Source: Mangifera indica (lineage: Eukaryota; Streptophyta; Magnoliopsida; Sapindales; Anacardiaceae). Taken from it: 64,000 bases of DNA. The stretch is taken from assembly GCF_011075055.1 (NCBI RefSeq), contig NW_025401118.1:124001-188000 (forward strand), read 5' to 3'. Below, one piece after another: positions 1 to 12,200 of this stretch; position 1 is the first letter of the stretch; each line of letters begins with the position of its first letter. The position numbers were made by a program, and so were the translations under genes. A model generated the notes under the pieces. It was not told where the DNA came from. It worked only from the letters and a program-made list of their open reading frames with translations, and did not search any database.

Positions 1-98
1 ACGGAATTAGATGATAGGTGGATATTTAACTTTTTCAAAATTAATGGGTAGAAATTTGTCATTTCACTAAACCTTGGGTGGCAAACAGTGTTTTAGCC
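1..98. repeat. Right end of a MULE-type element, cut by window start
   Basis: The stretch ends in a sequence resembling the inverted complement of the termini at 7100 and 51198 (AAACCTTGGGTGG followed by an A/T-rich stretch and GCC). The rest of the element lies outside the window, so size and target duplication cannot be judged. Confidence 0.5.
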
Positions 99-783
99 TT
101 TAATAAACTATCATATTGAGGAGGTAGCATCGGATCTACATCTATGTCATTTATCACGAAAAAAGGGAATAAATAAAAAAAATCAATTAATTGTAAAATT
201 CAAGAAAAATATAATACTAATATAACAATTCGATAAAATTATATATATCTACTTTAAGTATACAAATATATATATACATATGATTAAAAATTTTTGAATT
301 AAAGATAAAATAATACTCAATCATATAATAACACTTATGAGTGTGTGTATATTTATGTATTTAAAATGGATACGTAAAATATTGCTAAACAATTTTCATT
401 ATAGCATTATTGTATAATACTTTTAAAATCTAAAAACTGACTGGAGTTGAGTATTTATTTATTTTTTTTTAAGTTTTCAAATTTTATATTGAAAGATTTA
501 TTGTTATTTAGTTAATTATTAAAATATTTCAATAATATGCGATTTTACGTAATTATAATTTTTATTCAAATAATCAATTACATATTTAATTCAATGTTAC
601 ACTCAATATGTGAGAATATTAATTTAATTCACTCCACTTTTATCCAATTCAATATTAAATATTGAATCCTAAATAATGCCTACAATAATATACACCATAA
701 AAAGAAAAGAATATTATTTACTTGTAAAAAGAGAAATAACATGTGATCAAGTAAAATAAAATTGCATTAGCATGTATATTAAG

Positions 784-1150
784 GTTGGATTTGATTCGAA
801 TTAAACTCGAGTTCACCTATAATCGAACTCAAGTTGGCTGAAGTGAAACCAAACTCAAGTTTGTCGACTTCATCTTAAAGGTGTTTAAGTTTAATTCATT
901 TATAAAGAGTTGAACTTGAGTTTGAGTTTAAACTGATATTTGAACTCAGTTTAGTATTGTATTCGAACAAAAAACGACTAAAACAACATCGTTTTGATGT
1001 ATATTGGTTAAAATGACATTATTTTAGTCAATTTGTGTAAAAAAATTTCAAACTCACAAACTAAACACCCTAAAAGCTCAAACCAGAGCTCGAATTTAAA
1101 AATTTTTAACTCTCAAATTTGAGCTAGCTTGAATCGAGCTCGTTTCAGAT
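784..1150. repeat. Degenerate hAT-type MITE relic (same family as 6042-6317)
   Basis: Starts with GGTTGGATTTGATTCGAATT and ends near GAATCGAGCTCG, with many GAGCTCGA/AACTCAAG words and an internal AACATCGTTTTGATGTATAT segment, as in the intact copy at 6042. No clear target duplication is left. The rest of 99-1424 is AT-rich with no gene that I can support. Confidence 0.4.
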
Positions 1151-1424
1151 ATCAACTATGAAAAGTAGATAATCTGGGTTTGATAATAAATTATTGTCTA
1201 TAAAGATGTGTTTAATTTCGATTATTTTTTGTCATTATTAAGAAAATTCTATCACACAAATAGATTATATGAAAAATTACTAAATACAAATAATTATTGA
1301 ATTAATTAAATTAATAAGTATAAATAATTATTATGTTTGGTTAACAATAATAAATAATTATTGAGATAACATTTTACTAAAATATACTAACCATTGCATA
1401 ATTCTTTCCTTTCATTAAATCAAA

Positions 1425-3524
1425 GTGGCAGGCAAGCAAAGGCCTTTTTTGGAGGTTGCTCGTGTCCTCCGCAGAAAGGTTTATGTGAATGCTGCGAAGC
1501 ACCGTCTCTTAAAATGTTTGGAGTTTTCCGAGGAAGATATGCGATGGTTTACCATGAATGAACAGGAAAGCCACATTCATGTTGTGCCTATGTGGACCCT
1601 TGCAAGCATCAAACGACTTAAACATGTATCCGATCAATATAAGGTGAGAAACATAATTTTCAACAATAAATGTGAAACTCAAATCTGTGCTTGTGTTATT
1701 TAGGGACAAAAATAAAAGGAATGATGAAGAGGATAAATTAGAAGCATTGAATGTACAAGTGTTTCCAGATTCTTGCTTGGTGAATGGCTGCCTATATGTG
1801 CTAGGGCCACGAACAGCTAGGTTGTTTGTCAAGGTTCGGGCTAGAGCAGTAATGCATATTATGTTATGATGTTCTTCTTCTTCTTCTCTCTCTCTCTTTT
1901 GGGATTGATAAGAAACATAAATGTTATTAACTGAAATAATTACAACAGAATGAACAAGATGTCCACAAAAGTTGAAGATATATTTGAAAGATCACAAAAC
2001 TATATGCTTTCAAGAAGGCCAATATAAAAACTTAACATGTTTTCACCAATGCCACTAGTATGTCGGTAAAACCAAAACTCCTTCGCAGGCTAAGTGAATG
2101 AAGAAAAAAAAGATATCCACTCGTACACTCTTCTTGTTAAAGGCACTGTTCCAGCTTTATCTGTTGCGGAGAACTAGACCAGCAGTGATTGCTTGGAAAT
2201 CTTTATAAAAAAAATATATATATCTTATTGTTTTAAGTTAAAAGTGAATATAGCATAAAACAAAACAAAAATGAGTGAACGAAATCCGTATTGATATTGA
2301 AGGATGATAAGCATTTTAATTCTCTCATATACTGACTTTGTGATGTATCTGGGAAAGACTGGCCTATAGTCTCCTTTTAGTGAAGTATATCAATGCCAAT
2401 GGCATCCCAGACACAGGAAGTTGATGTGATTGTGTTGCAGTTTGACTGGAGCATTGTTAGTAAATCTGGAGTTTGCACAACAGTTCTGTCAAGCTTGAAT
2501 TTATGTATATGTATTTTTAATTTCTATTTCTCTTCCCATTTTATATTCATGTATTGAAAGTGAACTATCATTTGATAAAAAAATTCTAGTCCTAAGATTC
2601 CCTTGGATGATTCTTATATGCATGGTTATGCTTAATATTTGATTTTAACAATAGATAGTCCATAGAATTATGTTCAGTTTATTTAAAATCATTAAATATT
2701 TTGAATGGTTATTCAAGTTTATTTGTTTGCTGCTTGTCAGAATCGATTTAGTCTTATAGTTGCTTTCTCTCCTACTGGCTGGACATTTAGTGAAGGGAAG
2801 AAGAAGTCTATAGGGAGAAGATGGCAGTAGGGCACAATTATAAGGTTTGCCTTCTACTTTTAAGAAAAATGTAAATTCCTATATATCTGCAATTCTTGCC
2901 ATGTCCCTTGTGATATGCAACCAGCTATGGTGTACATTGAGCTTATTATGATTTGCTCCAAAGTAAAGCTGTTTACCGAACTGGCATCCTTAATAAAATC
3001 CTACTTGGACTGATTAGATTACAATATTAGTCAGCAAGTATCAAATAAGTGATATTTTGGTAGTTGCCTAGCCTATTATGGCAAAATATTGTTAGCCCTT
3101 GAGGCATGTGAACAACTAAACAAGTAACAGCCTAATGTACTGTCCCCTATTCTGCTTAAAATTTCATATAAAATGATAGAAGATTTTGAAGTCCTGTTGA
3201 TTAGTCTTGATTCCAATTATAAAATTATTTTCTTCCTTCTTGATGAAGTCCTTTGCCAAACACTAGTTGGGTAAAAAAAATTTTTTTCTGTGGTATAAAT
3301 ATTTTCTTCTTTACTAATCCTTTGCAAGTTTGATCTGTCACAGTGGATGCAAATGTTCCATCATATGCTTTTATTGCAGATACGAAGTGCCATATAGTGA
3401 GCATTGCAGCTTTACAGAGCTGAGAGAATCTGTGAAGCTTGTATCTCCGGAAAGCATGATACCAAGTGTGAATAATGATGGACCAGATTCTGCAAATAGC
3501 ATGGTTTCCCTTCTGTTGTCTTGA
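1425..3524 (+). pseudogene. SNM1-like DNA cross-link repair protein, C-terminal pseudogene fragment
   Basis: Three exon-like pieces join in frame. Piece 1 (1425-1643) reads through EVARVLRRKVYVNAAKHRLL and HIHVVPMWTLASIKRLKH. Piece 2 (2741-2844) reads FSLIVAFSPTGWTF. Piece 3 (3380-3524) reads YEVPYSEHCSFTELRE and PSVNNDGPDSANSMVSLLLS then a stop. This matches the C-terminal DRMBL/beta-CASP part of plant SNM1 (DCLRE1-type) nucleases, which act in repair of DNA interstrand cross-links. The splice junctions are still good (AAG|GTGAG, cag|AATCG, cag|ATACG), but a TAG interrupts piece 2 (after GRRWQ) and the N-terminal metallo-beta-lactamase part with the metal-binding histidines is absent. The gap at 1644-2740 is longer than expected for an intron and holds an unrelated open stretch (1672-1869). 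The family is clear; this copy cannot make an active enzyme. Confidence 0.8.
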
Positions 3525-3659
3525 AGGGTTCACTGGTAGCATCAAATGCAGTCCCTTGTTGTATTTTCATGTGAATCTGCAGTTGAAGTGCTATCAAGGA
3601 GATTGGTGCACCTCCAGTGCATGCCTTTAATGCCTTTATTCCCATTAGCATGATGAGAC

Positions 3660-4781
3660 CATGAAGTGCATGTGTATTTTGTGGAACATAATATTATAAT
3701 AATTGATGTTTAAGGATTTTTCAAGTAAAGTTGGTATATGGAAAGATTAATCCTACAAGTATATATTTTTTAGTATATAATTAATTATATAATTGATATA
3801 TAAGTTTAGGTAATTTTAACAAATAATATTATGTGTACTCATTTTAGGTATATAATTATGTATACATTTATATGTGTCATTATATGATTGAGTGTTATTT
3901 TATTTTTAATTTAAAATTATTCAATTATATGATGATATATATAATTATGTATATATTTATGTATTTAAAGTGAGTATATATATTTTTATTAAATTTAAAA
4001 TTAATAATAAAATATTATTTAATTATACGATAAATCAAGGTCTCTCTCCTTTTACGGCTTTCCATGCAAAATAAGACTGCACAAGTTACTGCACAAGTTA
4101 CGTGGATTAATCACACTTGAGATAATTAATATTGTATGTTAATGTTGTTTTCATTTTTATCCATACTAGTTTACTTTACCCTAGGGTTGGATTTGAATCC
4201 GAAGTTGATTTGATATAGTTCAAATTTGTTTACTTTAAATATGAATCGAATTTGTATAAAAATATTTTGCTCATTTTAAAATTGAGTTGAACTCAAGCTA
4301 TAAACAATTTTGCTTGGTTTAGCTCTCGAATTGAATAGATAAGTCGATTCGATTCGGACTTATCTTGTGGTATAATTTGAATTATGTTAAATAATTATTA
4401 AATGATGTTTTTTTATCAATACACCACAAATTCAAATAACAAATTTAAGCCACATATCTGAGTTATAAATTTGAGTCATAAATTTGAGCTAAATTCAAAT
4501 TAAACTTGAATTACCTTTAATATTGACTCGATGAATTAAAACTTAATTATTTTTTATTCTAATTAAACTCAAGCCAAAGGGTATTCAGACTTGGTTAAGT
4601 TCATATCCATCTCTACTTTATTCAATTAACAATCAGAGATAAAAATATCATTATCATATCTGATTGAGTACGAAGGTCACACCCATTCAATTTAAGAGCA
4701 AAATAAAGTCTTAAGGAATTACATATCGTTAGAAATCCTAGGCTTGGAAAAAGCACAAATAAATACCTGCAGATTTAGGGA
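3660..4781. other. Intergenic AT-rich DNA with a MITE relic
   Basis: No gene seen. Between about 4183 and 4615 there is a degenerate copy of the TAGGGTTGGATTTGAAT-type MITE, recognisable from its start and the repeated GAGTTGAACTCAAG-like words. The remainder is simple AT-rich sequence. Confidence 0.45.
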
Positions 4782-5321
4782 TCAATGGAGGGACGATATT
4801 TGACATTCACTCAACTGCTTAAGAACATAGTCTCTCCTAAAATCAACCGGAAAGGAAAAGAAAAAATCTATCCTGTAAGCTTCCTTGCAAATGTGTGCTC
4901 CAGCATCAAGCATATCCCATCGGCTGAAGCCATCCAACTGCATTAGTTCCTTAAACAACATCATTCTTCTGTCGTTTCCTTCAGCCTCTTTTCTGAAGAA
5001 AGAAGCAATCACTCTAGTGTCTTCCCTTACTCCTTGATGTGCAACACGAAACTTTCTAATCTCTTTAACCAATTCAGAGAAGCCATCAACACTTCTCTTC
5101 TTCTTACTAGTGACTGCCTTTTGTCTTGGAGCAGCAATAGTGGACTGACATGTTGATCCAACAACATCTTCTTTAGTTTCAGGATGCTCAAAATCAATTT
5201 CTTCCATGGCATCAGCACTGTGGACAATCTAAGCAAAATCTGAGGTTACTATCTTTGGAGCTACATAAATTGGCTTATTTTTATTTTTCTTCCGAACTCT
5301 AGTAGTTCCTATTGAATCCAT
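4782..5321 (-). pseudogene. MYB/SANT-like (Harbinger-associated type) protein fragment, broken
   Basis: Reading from an ATG at 5321 gives a basic start (VRKKNKNKPIYVAPK), then TAG at codon 31, then an uninterrupted 141-codon stretch from 5207 to 4782. That stretch includes TSKKKRSVDGFSELVKEIRK and an acidic/hydrophobic helix-rich tail (RMMLFKELMQLDGFSRWDML). Such tails follow the trihelix-like MYB/SANT domain in plant proteins related to PIF/Harbinger transposon DNA-binding proteins. The DNA-binding domain itself is not seen here. The assignment rests on overall style rather than a diagnostic motif; it could be the last exon of another nuclear protein. Confidence 0.4.
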
Positions 5322-5452
5322 ATTCAGTGTGATGGCAACTTATACACAGCCACAGATTTCAGGACATCTACTTCACATAAGGAAATGAGAACTACAGGTT
5401 CGTAAGCAGACACCATATGGAAGATTCAAGAGAAGTAAGCCCGAAGCAATAA

Positions 5453-5900
5453 GGCCAAAGGATTTATTTTCACCCAAAGTATGTCGTTTTCTCAAGTTTT
5501 TCACCCTACTTAACTTTGAAAATATCATTTACCCATCTATAAGTAATTAAGTCTGTTTGTTTTAATAGCAAAATCGTCATTTTATATTTAATATTAAAAA
5601 TAAACTTAAATTTGATTTTATTTTTTCTCCTAAATTTTAAAAACTAATAATTTCTATCCAATCCAAGTTTTTAAAAACAATATTTTCCCTTTAAAGTGTC
5701 TAATTTTTCACATTCAATTTTTCTAACGATAAAGTAATTTCTCCGATAATTTTTAGATAATATCTTTTTCTTTTTGACATATTTTCCTTTCAACCGTCCT
5801 TCTTTTGATGCTATGCGTTGTCATTATCATCAAAGAACAAAGATGACTCATCTTTATTGATGATGATGAAAATTCTTTGTTAGCAAAGAGTCTTTGGCAT
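5453..5900. repeat. Truncated left end of a MULE-type element
   Basis: Begins GGCCAAAGGATTTATTTTC and continues TCGTTTTCTCAAGTTTTTCA, then an A/T-rich body with AAATCGTCATTTTAT, matching the left end of the elements at 7100 and 51198. No right terminus is found before 6042, so this is an end fragment; its right limit is approximate. Confidence 0.5.
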
Positions 5901-6041
5901 GTACTAACAGTTGTTTTATTAATATCTCTAAAATATTAATATTTTAATTTATTTATTTTCTTAGCAAAAGAAAAGATTTTTATAGTCAATAATAATAATA
6001 ATAATAATAAACAATACTACATGCAGAGTGGAGGGAACTGG

Positions 6042-6317
6042 TAGGGCTGGATTCGAATCGAGCTTGAGCTGGTTCGGTAGATTTTTTTTAAATTTTTTAT
6101 ATAAAATGGCATCATTTTGATTAATATATATTAAAAACGAGGTCGTTTTGATAAGAAAAAACGAGTCAAGTCGAGATGAAACGAGCCAAGCCGAACGTGA
6201 GTCCAAAACGAGCCGAACTGAGCCAAACTCGAACCAAACTCGAGCCGTTCATATATGAACCGAGTCAAGCTCGAACTGGCTACGAATCAAGCTCGGTTCG
6301 GCTCAAATCCAGCCCTA
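6042..6317. mobile_element. hAT-type MITE, 276 bp, 8-bp target duplication
   Basis: Terminal inverted repeats begin TAGGGCTGGATTCGAATCGA on the left; the right end complements as TAGGGCTGGATTTGAGCCGA. The element is flanked by direct copies of GGAACTGG (6034-6041 and 6318-6325), the 8-bp duplication typical of hAT elements. It has no coding capacity; AAAACGA/TCGTTTT inverted words lie in the middle. Older copies of the family occur at about 784, 4183, 31349 and 36827. Confidence 0.85.
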
Positions 6318-6405
6318 GGAACTGGATTCAAGGAGGGTTAGGCCTTCCTCGACTTAACAAACCAAAAAACCAAAAATTTATATATATTTATAATAATAAT
6401 GCCAT

Positions 6406-6752
6406 TATTACAGATCCAGGTGGCTTCCCACCAAAGCAAGTCAAAAAAGGCAATGGGAAATCATTTATAGCAAGGAGAAAATGTTGAGGGTGATGCAGGA
6501 GAAGCAAATAAAATGGGTTTTCGTCAATGTATTAGGTAAAAAGGGAGGCGGCAAACTGCTATATAAACCCCCCCCCTTCTCTATTATTTTACCCCCCCCC
6601 CCTTTCTCTATTATTTTACACACAATTTTTCTCTTATCTTCTCTGCATCCGGTTCATATATAAAAGCATTCTCTCAATACTTTCTTACTTCCTTCCATCA
6701 ATTATTCTTTAATTTTTTCATCTGTCATATTGATTAAATTAATTTTATAACA
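6406..6752 (+). repeat. 5' LTR of the copia element
   Basis: Starts TATTACAGATCCAGGTGGCT and ends TTTTATAACA. It holds a TATA-like CTATATAAAC near 6570 followed by C-rich runs. It is longer than the 3' LTR because a segment with a C-run followed by TTTCTCTATTATTTTAC is duplicated here. Internal sequence follows with CGTTATCAAAACGATCAG, similar to the start of the internal region in other plant copia elements. Confidence 0.9.
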
Positions 6753-6919
6753 CGTTATCAAAACGATCAGCTCAAGTATATTATATCTTTATATTATACC
6801 GTTATACTGCTTAAATATTATAAATACGGATATCCTTGTTGTGATATCCCAATTGACTTTTAATTTCTGTTATATTTCTACTTAATTTTTCTTTATAATT
6901 ATACAATATTTATAATCCG

Positions 6920-8640
6920 AAGTTTACAAAATTATAAATCTAGACCTGAAGTCCTGAAACTCTTGAATTTGGACCTGAAGTCCTGCATATTATTTATAAC
7001 ATGAAGTTTACAAAATTATGAATTTAGACCTGAAGTCTGAAATATCATAAATCTGGACCCGAAGTTCTGAATCCTATTTGTAACTTGAAGTTTACAAAAG
7101 GCCAAACGACTATTTCCCACCCAAGGTTTAGCGTTTTCTCAAAAGTCCCCCCTTTAACTATGGAAACACCAAATACCCACCCATGGCCGGTTAGATTTAA
7201 CCAAACCCTAACGGTGGTAGGGGTAAAATCGTCATTTTTGCTATAATATTAAAAATAAACTAAAATAGAACCTAATTTTGCCCCCCTAAACTTTAAAAAC
7301 TAAAATTTTCCCCCACCCTAAGTTTTAAAAAATGGCAGTTTCACCCTAGAGTTTGGTTTTGAAATCTCCGGCGACCTCTCCGGCTCCGTTACCGACGACC
7401 GCTCCCTCCCGAAGCAACCTCTCCTTCCGGCGATCTCTTTCCTCCTATTTGGAGGTCCGATCGGCACCCGGAGACGCCGTGGGAGACGAAGAACTTCGTC
7501 GTCTTCGTCTGGAAAGACGATCGTCTTCCCAGAGGCTTCTTTTGGGAAGACGATCGTCTTTCTAGACAAAGACGACGGCGTCGGCTTCGTCTGGGAAGAC
7601 GAAGAACTTATTCTTCCCGACGAAGTTCTTCGTCTCCCACGGCGTCTCCGGGCACCGATCGGACCTCCAAATGGGAGGAAAGAGATCGTCGGAAGGAGAG
7701 GTTGCTTCGGGAGGGAGCGGCCGTCGGCAACGGAGCCGGAGAGGTCGTCGGAGATTTCAAAACCAAACCCTAGGGTGAAACTACCATTTTTTAAAACTTA
7801 GGCGGGGCAAAAATTTCAGTTTTTAAAGTTTAGGGGGGCAAAAGATGATAAAATTTTCAGCCGTTAGGGTTTGGTTAAATCTAACTGGCCATGGGTGGAT
7901 GTTTGGTGTTTCCATAGTTAAAGGGGGGACTTTTGAGAAAACGCTAAACCTTGGGTGGGAAATAGTCGTTTGGCCTTTACAAAATTATGAATCTGGACCT
8001 GCAGTCTTGAATATCATGAATCTGGATTTGATATCCTGAATAACATTCGTAACCCGAAGTTTACGAAATTATAAATTTGTGACCTGAAGTCATAAATATT
8101 ATTTGTAACCTGAAGCTTACAAAACCAAGAATCTGGACCAGAAGTCATGATATTATTTAAATATTTATTTTTATTGTATTCAATTTATTTGAATATTTAT
8201 TTATTCGCATATTTATTTATTTGAATCTTTATTTTTATCCGATTTATAACTTGAAGTTTGTAAAATCGTGAGAAAATCATATGTATGGGCCCGAAGTCTC
8301 GAATTTTACAATTTACAATTTGAAGTTTGTAAAATCAAGAGAATACATATATATGGGCCAGAAGTCCCAAGTTTCATCAAAGTCTTTATTTTAGAACAAT
8401 AATATCACCTTTGCAACTTGAAGTTTGCATAAAGTGTGAAAAATATGGACTTGAAGTCCAAAACATAATCAGAATACGTATTATAATATTCTAAAAACTA
8501 ATTACAAAATCAGAAGTTTTGTATATATGAGATAATATATGGTCTTGAAGCTTCCAAAATTAATCCCAATATTTCTCTTACAAAATCAGCTATTTTGTAA
8601 ATGTGACAATAATTGAACCTGAAGTTCCTAAAATTGGATG
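6920..8640. repeat. Degenerate tandem repeat in the copia leader (GACCTGAAGTC words)
   Basis: Units of roughly 45-65 bp recur with the core GGACCTGAAGTCCTGAA and the companion AACTTGAAGTTTACAAAAT. They are seen on both sides of the nested MULE and become more diverged to the right. No open reading frame spans them. They occupy the place where gag would be expected to begin. Confidence 0.7.
7100..7975. mobile_element. Foldback-type non-autonomous MULE, 876 bp, 9-bp target duplication
   Basis: The two ends are inverted copies beginning GGCCAAACGACTATTTCCCA. The similarity runs inward over almost the entire arm (about 400 bp each), so the element is a near palindrome. The centre is GC-rich, with repeated AAGACGATCGTCTT and CGAAGAACTTCGTC words. 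Perfect 9-bp direct repeats TTTACAAAA flank it (7091-7099 and 7976-7984), as expected for MULEs. It codes for nothing convincing; the open frames in the arms are mirror images of each other. Confidence 0.9.
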
Positions 8641-9202
8641 GATAATATTAAATAGGCTTTTTGCATGAGTCTCCACCTAGAATCTATGAGTCTTGAAAAA
8701 CTAACTAAATAAAATGTCCCAAAAGGGTAAATACAAGACTATTATCTTTCGGCAGTATATCCCTGAAGGATTGCAAGCCGAAATATGGATATAATGATAA
8801 ATCCATTAAATTTGTGAAAAAATTTGAAAGATAGATTTGAACATCAGATTCAAGAATACTCCCAATGACTCTATATTTAGTATAACTCTGTAATATTCAG
8901 AATCTTTTCTTGAATGTGGAAAATAAAATATTTTTCATATTTTATTTTATGCTCCTGTAGTAACAATATCGGAAAAGAAAATTCTGAATTAATATTTTCT
9001 CGTTATATATCGTTCCCTGAAGTGAACGCAACTACCAGAAGTAGTTATTATGAGTATGAAATGCCCAAAAATTTTTATAATTAAATCCATCATATATATT
9101 TATTTTGGAGTCATGCATATTATTTTGTATTTTATTGTCATGTTCTTTTCCTTTCAATATTTTGTGTATGTTATAACTAACGTAATTTTTAAATGAAAAG
9201 AA

Positions 9203-12200
9203 ATGGACTCCAAAATTGAAGCGTTGACTTCAAAAGCTGATATCGGAGACATATGTTTGGTGGATAGTGCAACAACACACACAATTCTTAAGGAAAAGAA
9301 AATTTTCTTATCTTTAGCATTAATTGAAGCTAAAGTAACTACCATATCAGGATCAATTGATCTGATAGAAGGCTCCGGAAGAGCCACAATTATGTTAAAT
9401 AATGGGACCAAATTAAGCATCAATGATGCATTATATTCAAGTAGATCCAGAAGAAATCTACTGAGTTTTAAAGATATAAAAAAAATGGTTATCATCTTGA
9501 AACCATGAATGAAAATGGTGCAGAATTCATCTGTATAACTAGTAATGCCTCCGGAAGAAGGCTTATACTAGAAAAGTTGTCTACTTTATCATCTGGATTA
9601 TATTATATAATCATAAAGGCAATTGAAACCTATGCAGTATCGAACCAGAAGTTCGTTGATCGAAAAGCATTTATGCTTTGGCATGATCGTTTAGGCCACC
9701 CAGGAGCTACAATAATGCGTAGGATTATTGAAAATTCATATGGACATACATTATAGAATCATAAAATTTTATTGTCCAGTGAACAATTCTGCATCGCCTA
9801 TTCTCAAGGCAAATTAGTAATAAGACCATCTTCCTCCAAAATTGGAGGAGAATCCCCATCGTTATTGCAAAGGATTCAAGGGGATATATGTAGACCCATT
9901 CACCCACCAAGTGGGCCATTTCGTTATTTTATGGTCTTAATTGATGCATCTGCATGATGGTCTCATGTTTGTTTATTGCCTATTCGAAATGTTGCATTTG
10001 CTAAACTGTTAGCACAAATTATCAAATTAAAGACACATTTCGCAGATTATTCGATCAAGTCAATACAGCTAGATAATGCTGGTGAATTTACATCCAAAAC
10101 GTTTGATGATTATTGCATGTCTATGGGGATTGAGGTTGAACATCCAGTCCCGCATATCCACACACAGAATGGATTAGCTGAGTCTCTTATCAAACGACTC
10201 CAGGTAATTGCACGCACTTTATTATTAAAAATTCAATTACCTACTTCTATGTGGGGACATGCTATATTACATGCTGCAGCGTTAATTCGCTTGCGACCTT
10301 CTTCTTATCATCAATATTCTCTCATACAATTAGTTTTTTGTTACCAACCTACTGTATCTCATTTGAGAATATTTGGTTGTGCTGTATATGTCCCTATTGC
10401 GTCCCCTCAACGCACAAAAATGGGACCCCAATGTCGTTTAAGAATATATGTTGGATATAATTCACTATCCATTATCAGGTATTTGAAACCATTAACAGGT
10501 GATCTTTTTACTGCACGATTTACAGATTGTCACTTTGATGAGACAACTTTCCCATCTTTAGGAGAAAAGAAAATACCTCCTGAAGTTAGACATGAACTTA
10601 CTTGGTATGTACCTACCATGTCTCATTTAGATCCTTGTACATTCCAAACTGAAACTGAAGTACAGAGAATAGTGTATTTACAAATTATTGCCAACCAAAT
10701 GCCTGATGCATTTGTTGATACGGCAAAAGTGACAAGATCACATGTTCCAGCTGCTAATACACCAATAAGAATCAATGTGACTACTGAACAGTCCATTCAA
10801 GCTGTGACTGATCCATCTACCTCACGCCAAAAGCGTGGTAGACCTGTTGGATCGAAGGACACTGTTCTTCGAAAAAGAAAGCAAATAATCAAACAAATAT
10901 TTCTCCAGAAGAGGTTATAGTCCCTGAAGAGACTCAAGCCTCTGAAGTGGCACAAGCCCCTGAAGTGGCACAAGCCCCTGAAGTGGCACAAACCCCTGAA
11001 GTGGTACAAAATCCTGAAGAACAAGAAAATGAGAATATTGAAATATCTTTAAATTATGTTCATACACGAGAAGTGTGGAATCGTGAAACATTTATAATTG
11101 ATGACATATTCTCATTTGCAGTAGCTACTGAAATTCTGAATGATGATGATTTTGAACCACGTACTGTGGCTGAGTGCAAACAAAGACATGATTGGCCTAA
11201 ATGGGAAGAAACAATTCAAACAGAATTAGCTTCTCTAGCAAAACGTCAAGTGTTTGGGCCTGTAGTTCCAACACTTCAAGACGTACAACCCGTTGGATAT
11301 AAATGGGTATTTGTGAGAAAAAGAAATGAGAAAAATGAAATTGCTAGATATAAAGTCATGCTTGTAGCCCAAGGTTTTTCCCAAAGACCCGGTATAGACT
11401 TTGATGAAACATATGCACCTGTAATGGATATAATCACATTCAGATATTTAATCAGTTTAACAGTCTCTGAAAGACTGGATATGCGTCTAATGAACGTAGT
11501 TACTGCTTATTTGTATGGAAATTTGGATACTGAAATTTATATGAAACTCCCTGAAGAATACAAATTGCCTGAAGCAAAAAGGGTCAATTCAAGAGACTTG
11601 TACTCAATTAAATTACAACGATCATTGTACGGATTAAAACAATCTGGACGTATGCGATACAATCGCCTCAGTGAAAATTTGAAAAAAGAAGGTTATATGA
11701 ATGACCCTATATGCCCATGTGTCTTTGTCAGAAGGTCAGAATCGGGATTTGCTATTGTAGTAATTTATGTTGATCACATGAATTTAATTGGGACTCCTGA
11801 AGAGCTCTCAAAAACTGTTGAATATCTGAAAAATGAATTTGAAATGAAGGATTTGGAGAAAACAAAATATTGTCTCGGCCTACAGATCGAGCACAATTCA
11901 AGTGGAATACTTATCCATCAATCAGCGTATATTGAAAAATTATTAAAATGCTTTAATATGGATAAGACTTATCCTTTGAGCACCCCAATGGTTGTTTAGT
12001 CTCTTGATCAAAAAAAGGACTCATTTCGTCATAAAGAAGAATATGAAAAGATACTTGATCTTGAAGTACCATATTTTAATGTCATTGGAGCCTTATTATA
12101 TTTGGCCCAATGCACGAGACCGGATATATCCTTCGCAGTTAATTTATTGGCCTGATTTAGCTCTGCACCAACCCGTCGCCATTGGAACGGAATCAAACAT

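Noticed and set aside
7318..7569. Arginine-rich open frames in the 7.3-7.6 kb GC-rich region
   Set aside because: Both strands are open because the region is palindromic; no start context or protein features.
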